Positions 49,563 through 59,076 of a DNA stretch of 64,000 nt are shown here, one piece after another. This DNA is from Rhinopomastus cyanomelas (taxonomy: Eukaryota > Chordata > Aves > Bucerotiformes > Rhinopomastidae). Position numbers and translations under genes: made by a program. A model generated the notes under the pieces. That model made no database searches and had not been told where the DNA came from. It was given only the letters and a program-made list of their open reading frames with translations. The stretch covers positions 725,349-789,348 of the forward strand of contig VXBP01004231.1 in assembly GCA_013400115.1 (NCBI GenBank), given 5' to 3'. Positions within the stretch are counted from its first letter, which is position 1. Each line of letters starts with the position of its first letter.

Positions 49563-52500
49563 AAGAATTATGCAATGTGTATAAACACATCTACATGTAT
49601 TTATTTTATATATTGAAATTCATACTTCATACTAAAGTATCAATTCATTAGTTCCTGGATTTATTGTAGGTCCAGTCTGTGATATCTCTTGGCATTAAGA
49701 ATTTGTCTGTTCAATACATAAGGATTGAAATCTCTACTGGAACAAAATCCTGTCTGATAAGTTTAAGAGGCTTCTCAGGCCAGTGGTTTGGAAACCACCG
49801 AAATTAATTCCATGAAGCAAGTCAGGCCAATTTAAAATAAAATGAAGACCTTGTCTATTTCATTTGCATTAGATATCTTCGTTGGTTCCAGTTATAAAGA
49901 GTCTCCAGGAAGAATTACGTTTTAACAAGAACCAGTGTTCACCATTCAGTTTTATCTGGCTTTAAACTTTGAAAATATCCCTGTGGTTAAAGAAGAAAGT
50001 CAGAATCTCACATCCTTCAAGCAGACCCCCCAAGATAAGATTTAGGCCTTTGGCAGGCAGGATTGTTCTATTTAGTAAATTATATAAGTAGCTGAACTTA
50101 CTGCTTATTACCGATATAGAAGCTGTTTTCTAGTTAAGTAGAGTGATTCTGGCTTCTTTTATTGTTGTGCAAATATTTTTATCATCTGTGCAAGTCTGAC
50201 AGCTAGTTGCCTGTGCCAGACAAAATCTCTCAGAAATATTTTTGAAATATTTTTTCCCCACTTGTTGATCGCAGAAGCTTTGTATTCAGAACTGTCAAAC
50301 AGATTCTCTTTCTCTGATGAGGCTGTCCTGGCCCTGTTGACCTCTGAGCCTACTCCCAGGAAAGTGTCATTTTGAGGAGTATTGTGTATTTTTTTTAATT
50401 GACTTACATATCTCCCTATCGTTTTATGCTGGTTTCCCATCACAGGCATAAGCAGATAGCATATATATTTAGGGCAAAAAGTCTAGCAATAGGTCAATTC
50501 ATTCTTTCCAGAGAAAGAGGGTAGCCCTGTCCTTGTCAAAGCATGTAACCCTCACATTTACTGCTGTAACACACAACACAAAGTAATTTGTTCTGAGATG
50601 TCAATGCAAAGTTGCAGAAATAAATTTTTTCCACAACAAGGAACAGTTTAGTCGTGTTCACAGTTGTTATTCAGGACATTACTAATTCATTTGAGCTGAG
50701 GAATTTCTAACAAGTGTTTCCCTTATTGGTTTTTAGTCTTGGAGAACTGGCTATCGCCTTTTGTAATAGTATGCCATGACTACTTCCTAAACCTTGCGAT
50801 GCAGATGCACCTCTTTTTTTCTTTCCTCGTGCTTCCTTGTAGTTTCCTTAAGGAAACTGAAATTAGGTGGGTGGCTTTTCTTCTTTTTGTGAAGTTATAC
50901 AGGCTACACATATGAATAGCATAGTAAATATGGATCATAATTAGAACAAAAGTGGTCCTACTAATATATTAAGGAGCTACAGTGTCTACAGGAAATCAAT
51001 TGGATTCAAAAAGCCAAGAGGGACAAGGTGAATTTGAGCAAATGATTCGAGACTGTATTTTCAAATACAGGTGAGAAAATTCGATCTCATCAATCCATGT
51101 TTAGAGATTAACAACCCCATATTTGTTAATCCACATTTAAAGAGCTCAGTGACCTAATCACACTACGTACTTCTAATTAGCAGCTTCTCTCATTACCACC
51201 CAGAAGGACTGCAGGTGCTGAACTTAAGCACATCTTAAAATGCTGGCATTGGTTTTCCCACTTCTGCAGAAAAGTGCTTTGAGCTTTGTCTTTTTAGGTA
51301 CTTCTTTATCTTCAGTAACATGTAATTATCCACAACATTGTAGTATCTGAGCATACATGCAAATGTTTTCCTACAGTAGAAGTAGCTTAGGGGAAAAACA
51401 AGGAACTAAATATTTGCTCTGTATCACTCTGTCTCACGTTAGCACATTATTCTGGGATCTTAGACATGTGGGTTTGGGTTCCTTTGAAGAGTGGTATCAA
51501 GCCTCACTTCCACACTGTAAGTGACCATTCTTTTGTGTCTGTAGAAAGAGTGGATCTCAGCTGTGCCACAGAGAAGAAACCATCAGAATTTGGACAAGAC
51601 ATTGATTATTGTTGACACTGGTGCATGTAATTTCTGTGACTCAGCCCATCTCAGTTGTGCCATTGGCATGAGATGTCCAAATGGCAACAAATGCATATGG
51701 ATTTGGTAGTTATCCTCGCACCTAAACTCTCAGAGATTTAGATTAACCCTGTCTTCACTGTACTGGAGTATAAACAGCAGACAAGAAATCTGTAAAGAAG
51801 ACAGCTATAGCCTGCACCAGTAACTGACCAGTGCATAATCTGCTCTTCTGAAGATCCTAACAGCTGGACTAACGACAGTGTATGATTGATAATTACATCT
51901 GTTCTTTCTCTTCTGTCTGCCTGTTCAGCAGAAAGTGTCTTGGCTCTCTGTGAAGACAGGGAGAGCTTACTTTTTACATGCAGCCACACATGTTTTCAAA
52001 GGTATCATTTCTCCTACTGGAAGGGTATAACTTTCTGATGAAGTCATTGACATACAACTAGAAATATGATACCATATGGAATCTGTTCTTTAGATTTCAT
52101 GCACTTGTCACAAGAATGACTTGTGACTTTCTGTTAACTTCTGTTTTCAGACTTGTCAGTCTCAAAATAAAGTACCTTTTCTCATACACGGAACAATCAC
52201 TTCACTATCCTTAACTCATTTTAAATGTCTCTACATTGCATCATTTGAATTATCTATCAGACACCAAACATGATGTTGTTGGTCAAGTGTGTTCAGAGCC
52301 TTCAGTTTTATAGTGTAACATCGCAGGCTGATAGGCATTTATCACTTCAAAAGAATCTCTTGTAAATCAGACTGAACACTGAGACCAGCTATCTAATTTA
52401 TCATCAAGTACAATCAAGGATTACCGCTCATCAAGTACCAAGAGCAATGATGTTTTCCTGCAGTCTTTTTTTCATAGGTCTCTTAAATTAACAGAGGCTT

Positions 52501-52883
52501 CCTTCACTTTGATAATATATAAATAAATAATGTAAGTAAATAATAAATAAATGTGTCTGCTTATACTTTTCTCACTAGCTGCTGTAACAACCCTGTGGTG
52601 ATGAAAACAACTATCATCTGCCAACTTGTATAACTGGCATGGTTTTAAGAACTCCAGAGCCGTGCTTCAAGGCATAACTAAATGTCAACAGAGAGGCATA
52701 TTTCCCACCTACACCAGTAGGCTCGTAAGCTGCGATTGGACAAATATATTTGTTCTCATTAACAAGAACTTCACAGCCTATTTCTATTAATAGATCAGGG
52801 GGAAAATTAGTTTACAGGGTTTAGATACCTAAAGCAGGACTTAGACTGTTAGTTATGTCTTCATCTGTGGATGAACTTGTTGC

Positions 52884-52905
52884 CACCTGAAGATTTCTTC
52901 AGGTG
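52884..52905. repeat. Perfect inverted repeat with two E2-boxes
   Basis: CACCTGAAGA (52884-52893), TT, then TCTTCAGGTG (52896-52905). Each arm carries CACCTG/CAGGTG, the E2-box bound by ZEB and SNAIL family zinc fingers. Paired E2-boxes are a known arrangement for ZEB factors. Function here is inference. Confidence 0.8.
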
Positions 52906-53779
52906 CCACTAAGACCAATATTTATTCTAATAGATGACCTTAAAGGTCATAAGTTACCTAGTTACTCCATACATGTACACAAGTATGATGTCACCAATAT
53001 GAGATTCTTGAGAGTCCTTGAGCAGGCCCAGACACTCCTGATGTGCCTGATCTTGTTGGTTAACTGGAGCCTGTGTTATTGAAACATCATGTAGCCAGTA
53101 AAACAGAACAGCCACTGCTGCTTCCTCTGAAAACTGAAAGACATGAAATAGTGGCACTGCAATTTTGTTTTCCATAGATTTATGGTCACCTAAAACATAC
53201 AAAGCAATCTTCACCAGTTCTCTTCAGAGGAATTCAAGCATATATCTTTCAGCTCCCAGAGAAGCATGCTAACACACATGCTTACAGGTGGTCAGACTGG
53301 AGAAGTGAAAATGGGACATGTTATTTCTCCCTTGCCTTATGGAAGACAAAGGATTGATGAGAGGAAAAACCCTAGGCTACATAAAGACAGCAGAGCAAGG
53401 AATATGAATCAGCAATGAAGACATCAACAGGAAAGAGACAGGTTTAATGCTTTACTGATGACTGTAAATTTTAAGCTGCTAAACCCACCTGCCTTTAGTA
53501 GACACTTATGAGCTAAAAGTCTAAAGGACAAAGGTTCTTTTCTTCTCACTGGTGTGGGAATTACACTGGCTGACTGCACACTCACTGTAGCCTTCTCTTG
53601 ATGCCAATCCTAGAAACCCAAATGTTCTGTTTGACATGCAGTTGTTTCAGTTCCTAAATCACCCTACATGCCATACAAAAAAACCCCAAGAGCTAAAAAA
53701 CCTCTTTCACTTAAGTATCTGAAATCTGCAGACTAACCGCCTAAAATGTAGGCATGAAACCTTTATCACTTAACACTTG

Positions 53780-53885
53780 AATGAATTACACCATAAATTA
53801 CTTGTTCAAGATCACACAGGAAGCCTATGAGAGTAACTGAAACCCTGTCTTCTCATTCTTGGTCTAATGCTTTACCCAACAGTAA
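53780..53885 (+). repeat. MIR-like SINE remnant
   Basis: The order AATTACTTGTTCAAGATCAC, ACAGGAAGCC, GAAACCCTGTCTTCTC, then GTCTAATGCTTTACCCAACA follows the conserved core of MIR-type SINEs (ACTTGCCCAAGGTCACACAG, then AACCCAGG, then a CTAGTGCTTTAACC-like end). Highly diverged, as expected for a very old amniote repeat. A similarity search is needed to name the subfamily. Confidence 0.55.
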
Positions 53886-56189
53886 ATTTACTCACTAACG
53901 ACAACTCCAGAGAGTTTGCTTACACCAATTAATCTATGCAAAACAGTGGTGTATCAGATGAGATTTATAGCCACAAAGACTGCAACACTCTGTACTCTAT
54001 CACCAATATATGTGATGGTGACAAATGACTTCTTGAAGGGGAAAGAATATCCACTAAATTGTGATGAGAATTCCTGACTGTAGTAACCGGAATGAAATCA
54101 CCAAGCTAGTTTCATGAGACAACTAAAATATTCCTCCTTCTCCGTACATCTGCCAGATTTCTATACACTTCAAATTTGCTACAGCAAAGATCTGAAACTT
54201 TGAGTACTTCTGAAACTTGAGTTTTTGAATAATGATGTAAGGGTATGTGGCTGGCAAGACTGACACACAAATGACAACTTTCTGGTAGCCAGAATAAACA
54301 ACAATGAACCAAAGAACCTCTACCTGAAATGGTCCGTGCTGCATGAAGTTAGCAGTGCGAGAAAACTCTGCTTATCATTTTAGCGAATTCAAAAACTCCA
54401 TGGCTTCCTCAGATAATACGACAGAAAAGGTCTAAAGAAGGCAAGATGGAATATGAGATAGCGCTTGTCAATCATGCCTAAAATGTCATCCTTTTCAACA
54501 CAAGGCATGGTCATATTTTCAGGAAACCTAAGGTAAATGAATGAGGGTTTGGCTGTATTGCTCTAAAAAGACAGTGAGCTTTTCTCTGTCTTCTCAGTTT
54601 ATATGAAATCTAGGTTTGGGTTCTGCCTTTGCTAGCAGGATTTCTGGACAGAATGTTCTCAGTAACAAGTTCAAGGCTTTTTCCCAATGTCTGGGTGCAG
54701 TGCTCTTTTCTTTGTGAACTGCTTTTGGAGCTCTTTTACTTTTCGTTCACTATTTTTGTCACACATAAGCAGTGACTGCAGTGGGAAAATGCTCCCCTAT
54801 CCAGGATATAATTTTAGCAAAACACTTTCACCCTTTGGAGTATGAAAGTACCTTCTTCTCTTTCAATAACCATGTACTGAAAGCTTTAGATGGGAATATC
54901 TCTTACTGAAGATTTAAATGTTATTGCATAGCATGTCAGAACATCAAAGGATAAAGGAAATTAATTGCTCCAACTGTTTTCCTTCCCGCTTTTCTAGCTC
55001 CAGCCTCTATTACTAAAATGTTATAAAACCTTCATTAATCTTCAGACTCTTTGGCACAGAAAATTTGTATTATAAATACCTGAGTTTAGAGGTCTTGTCT
55101 CCAGTCTTACCTGGGAATTGCTTTATGAGCTACTACTCACATGTACATGCCCAAGAACAGCATTTATTTCTAGAATGTAATAAGAAAATAAAGCTCCTGT
55201 TTACTTTTGTTCACCGCTAATTAGATATAATACTTTCCTCAGCATTTGGCGAATCATAATTACATAAAATTAAGGAAATTGAGACAATGTTCATAAGGAA
55301 GGCAAACACACAGTTCAGTGAAAGTCTTTCCACTTTCAGGTAAATAAACTCCATCCATCTATACACTCAAAACAAAATTCTCTCAAAATCATTGGAAAGG
55401 TTCCCATTTGCCTCGATGGCTTCTGGATCAGACGCAGCCTATTCCTATTAAAGTCAGTTCAGGACTTGAGCTAGATCATGATGTAACTGAATTAATTAGC
55501 ATTAAATTATGAGAAACCACTCTCCATTAGTACAAATTACTTGTAAAATAGCCAAGCTTCACTAGTATTAATGATTTCAGCAGCATTAGATGAGAGTTTC
55601 TTTCCGTGCTCATTACTAATTACAACTTTAGGACCAAATTCAGACTTTCAAATTCCCATTGCAGTAACAGACAGAAAAAAGCATGGGTGCCACCTCACTT
55701 CAGTAGTTACTACCAGCTTGAGGTGGTCAGTATCAATCCATCGTTATGAGTCTTCTGGACTACATGCTTTATTGTGTTAGATCATCGCAAAGATCCTATC
55801 CCTTGGGATTTTTCCACAGCCTGAAAAATCCTCTGCTGTGAACTTTTAGGCTCTTTGGACTCAAGGCTCTCATTTAATATGTGTAAGAGAAGTTCAGGGT
55901 GGGAATTTGATGCTAGGTCTGTATTTCTGACTCAAGCCAGAAACACTTTTGAAAAAGCATTTGATTTTGGAACACACTTTACTGGAATGGAATGTGAAGA
56001 AAATACATAATCAGGAGGGCATCATAGATAATGAGCTACAAAAACCTGTTTGTCGCCCTCCTCCCACAATGGCAAAGAGCCTTCTACGGCTGCTAATTAG
56101 AAAATTAGAACACCACAAATGGATTATATTTTACTGGCAGCATAGCGTCTTCCCCCCAGTGTTTTAAAGTACTTTTTGAATTGTTTGCT
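53886..56189. other. Unique non-coding DNA
   Basis: No gene seen. GGAAAGGTTCCCATTTGCCT near 55397 and AGGACCAAATTCAGACTTTC near 55630 resemble phrases of old amniote interspersed repeats, but too little is left to assign them. Confidence 0.45.
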
Positions 56190-56640
56190 GTCAGCAAAAC
56201 AAGCACGCTACCTGTGATGCTATAGACAACAAAGCCCGGCAGCAGGATTTCAGTCAGGTGATGTCACCCAGGTAAAATTGTACTGACAAGCTTTTAATTA
56301 AAGTTTTCCCACACATCTTTCTGCTGGTCCCCAGGAGCTATTATTCATTATGTGCCGACTGTCAGCCAATTGTGAGTCGGGAGGGAAGTGTTTTATTTTC
56401 AAAGCCCTTGCTGACAGCTAGAGAACACTTTGTTATACAATCTGTTTACTTTTTTCACACACACAGTCTTGCTAAAGGGGAAATGGTCATGCAGTAGTGT
56501 TTACAGTTTATGGTAATAATTAAATGCATCTGGCAGAGCAGTAGCTGAAATGAGGTTGGTGTGGGTGTGGGTGAAAAGCCATAAAATTCCTCCTATAAAC
56601 AGTTACTCTCACCTTGCAGAGCCCCTAGCATTTTAAGACA
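56190..56640. promoter_or_regulatory. Candidate conserved non-coding element
   Basis: Well preserved, non-repetitive sequence with many ordered motifs: GGTGATGTCACC (56257-56268, a near-palindrome holding a CREB/ATF-like TGATGTCA), AAGCTTTTAATTAAAG near 56289 (homeodomain), CTGTCAGCCAAT (56359-56370, TALE-type word plus CCAAT), CTGACAGCTAG near 56411, and GTGTGGGTGTGGGTG near 56559 (tandem CACCC boxes on the complement). No open frame of note. An enhancer is likely by style, but no alignment supports it here. Confidence 0.38.
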
Positions 56641-57469
56641 CCGTTTCCTTGGGAAAGGGCAGGTCTGAACAGGTGCACAGATTCTGAAATGGGAATATTT
56701 GGATCTAACCATTTGGTATTTGATGCTAAGAAACTGCCCGGGAATCAGGGTAACACTGTTCTCAGCTGTGACTACAACAGTTTGAAGTGGTTATAACACA
56801 GCTGCTTGTCCTTTGCATTGTTAAATCCCAAAGTACTTACCTCTAAAAGTGGAAATGTACAATGAGAAACAATTTGCCACCAGCTGAAAGCGGAAGGCAG
56901 TGTGGTGTCCAGGTTCCACAAAGGGCCAGTATCTGATGCATAATACCCACAGCGAAACAGCTCTTTTGGAATTTTTCATTGCTTACAATAAAATCTTTTT
57001 TATTGTAATCTCTTGACCTGTGATGATAAGTTTAGAGTTACCAATAAATTTTAAATTATGTTAAAAAGTTGTAAGTGGCCGTCACTGCCTCACCTGAGGT
57101 ATAGTGGAAAGTCAACAAACACTCTTAAAGTATTAGTATAGTAATTAAAACTTGAGAAATATTCACATACAGAAGCAATAAAGAAATTGCATGCCACTTG
57201 CTGCCAGGCCATTGGTAATTCTGTGCAAATCACTTCCACTACAAAGCAAAGAGGATGGAAAATAAAATAATTAAGAATATTTGAAGACTATATTTACTGA
57301 TATTATTGTAAGTTGTTATGGAAATTCTAGACGGAATATACAGTTCCATTGGTAATAAATGGAAATCACTGCTCTTAAGTGCCTTTAAATAACTACATTT
57401 CTAGGAAATTATTTTCATAAATGAAAAAAAAATAAGGAAAACATGGAATTAATTCTTTAGAATGGGCTG

Positions 57470-57690
57470 CTTATGCAGTTGCTGAGCATTATATAGCGGA
57501 ACTTGTCTGTATATGGACAGCAGTGGGGGGCAGTTGCTGCCTTAAAAAGCCCTTTATGTCTGTAGCCCACCAGCATATGAACACATCAGTGTAGGCTGCA
57601 TTAATGGAAAGGAAAACATTAAAAACTCTAATTGCAAAGTTCACCCATAGGTGTCACTTCACAGTTTGTGCTTTCCCACTATTACGATTA
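57470..57690. promoter_or_regulatory. Candidate conserved non-coding element
   Basis: Contains TGCAAAGTTCACCC (57633-57646), which includes the HNF4/COUP-type word CAAAGTTCA, followed at once by TAGGTGTCACTTCAC, which carries the T-box half-site AGGTGTCA. TGCATTAATGG lies upstream. No repeat and no frame. Inferred from motif content only. Confidence 0.3.
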
Positions 57691-58009
57691 CTGAGGTTTT
57701 TTTTCTTATCTAATGAAAGATTTATTTTATTATTTTTAAATTTTATTGGATAACAGGAGTGAGATAATATTTTTGTGTTTTTTTGCCTCCATTACAGACA
57801 GTAAATAGATCCTAAGATATGACATGGTTACATTCAAATTAACATATTTGTGATCATACCATTTTCATCTTCTCAAGCTTAACAAAACCAACATACTATG
57901 AATAATGTAAGCAGTTTATGTTAATCTTTACTTGAAGATCAATGTTATAAGAGAGCATTATTACTTTAGGATCATGATTATAAACACTAGCAACAAGACT
58001 GATGAGAGA

Positions 58010-58115
58010 TTTCAGAAATCAAAGTACAAAGAGATTAGGTAACTTGCCTGAGATTTATGGGGTAAAGAAAGAGAAGAAGCTCTTGCTTCAAAGTTCAAAG
58101 CTGCTCGTGCATTTT
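58010..58115 (+). repeat. Possible MIR-like SINE remnant
   Basis: AGAGATTAGGTAACTTGCCT resembles the MIR core phrase GAGGTTAAGTAACTTGCCC, and an end like TGCATTTTAGACAATG follows at the expected distance. The middle has diverged beyond recognition. Confidence 0.3.
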
Positions 58116-58630
58116 AGACAATGACTATTACATCTAAAATGCACAGTGCAATAAGCACAACCCCAGGCTCTCACTGGGATAGGGACTCATCAGCCAGTCA
58201 TGACCATTTCACTCTCTTCTCTACCTCAAAGAAGTTGGGGGACCTGCAAGGCAAAAGCGCCAAATATCTTCAGACAGAGCAGGTACTTCAATCCACCAGG
58301 GATCATTCCTTCAGGCGCAGCGCTGTGCTAATGTGATTATGCGTCTTCCTGCTGGAGCTAGTTCATATCTAGTTAGATATGAAGTGATAGGAAGCAACTG
58401 TCTGCAACTGGCTTCCCAGCTCCCTCCTTATGCATGTGCCTTTGTGATCCTGGACTCAAGTCTCTCATCTGACAAACACAAGGAACAACTGACTTAACTA
58501 CCATCAACATTCACAATCAGAAAGAAACCATCAGTCAAAAACAACCTGTAAAAATTGAGTGGAGAGATGTTCACAAACTGATACATTTCAAAGTTGCCAG
58601 GAAGTTGTAGATAACAGATTTTATGAAAAG

Positions 58631-58881
58631 CCGGCAGCTTTTCGCTTTTAAGCTCTTAGCCGCAGCGCCCGCCCCTCCGCGCAGCCGCGTTGGAAACAGC
58701 CACTCACCGCCGGAACGCCGACTTCCAAAATGGCGATTCCCGCCGGCAGCTTTTCGCTTTTAAGCTCTTAGCCGCAGCGCCCACCCCTCCGCGCAGCCGC
58801 GTTGGAAACAGCCACTCACCGCCGGAACGCCGAGTTCCAAAATGGCGATTCCTGCCGGCAGCTTTTCGCTTTTAAGCTCTT
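58631..58881 (+). repeat. CpG-rich tandem repeat, 112-bp unit, 2.24 copies
   Basis: Units at 58631-58742 and 58743-58854 plus the first 27 bases of a third (58855-58881). The two full units differ at three positions, and two of those are CpG-to-TpG/CpA changes, so they are about 97% identical. Each unit starts CCGGCAGCTTTTCGCTTTTA and holds promoter-type words: CCCGCCCCTCC (Sp/KLF GC box on the complement), CCGGAA (ETS), and CTTCCAAAATGGCGATTCC (ETS plus a perfect YY1 word AAAATGGCG). This is the most CpG-dense sequence in the window, set in AT-rich DNA. It reads as a TATA-less promoter monomer array. Confidence 0.92.
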
Positions 58882-59076
58882 CACTGAGAGAGTCATTGGC
58901 CACTGGAATGGCCTGCCCAGGGAGGTGGTGGAGTCGCCAACTCTGGAGCTGTTCAAGGCAGGATTGGACGTGGCACTTGGTGCCATGGTCTAGCCTTGAG
59001 CTCTGTGGTGACAGGTTGGACTTGATGATCTATGAGGTCTCTTCCAACCTTGATAATACTGTGATACTGTGATACC
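58631..59076 (+). mobile_element. Composite: promoter-like monomers fused to a CR1 3' end
   Basis: Directly after the partial third monomer, at about 58881, the sequence becomes CR1: CACTGAGAGAGTCATTGGCC encodes TERVIGHWNGLPREVVESPT, then comes the 3' end GGTTGGACTTGATGATCTAT, GAGGTCTCTTCCAACC and the tail AATACTGTGATACTGTGATA. The bases CTT at the join occur in both the monomer and normal CR1 (CTTCTTCACTGAGAG). My reading is that a CR1, or an element using the CR1 3' end, lost nearly all coding sequence but kept a 5' promoter array and the 3' end recognised by the reverse transcriptase. Insertion of a CR1 tail into an unrelated tandem repeat is the alternative. Confidence 0.6.

Larger units (their letters stand above)
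48373..53779. other. Long stretch without a recognisable gene
   Basis: Unique AT-rich DNA. It holds a short (AT)n at 48766-48781 and two perfect hairpins (49520-49562 and 52884-52905, listed separately). No exon or mobile element recognised. Confidence 0.5.

Noticed and set aside
58631..58881. CpG island promoter of a host gene
   Set aside because: Motifs would fit, but the array runs straight into a CR1 3' end and no host exon follows. Kept as a repeat with promoter-like content.
58631..58881. CRISPR-like array
   Set aside because: Units are contiguous 112-bp tandem copies without spacers, in a vertebrate genome.
58690..58993. Frames giving METATHRRNA-type repeated peptides
   Set aside because: They are translations of the 112-bp tandem repeat and begin at a TTG. 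Not evidence for a repeat protein.
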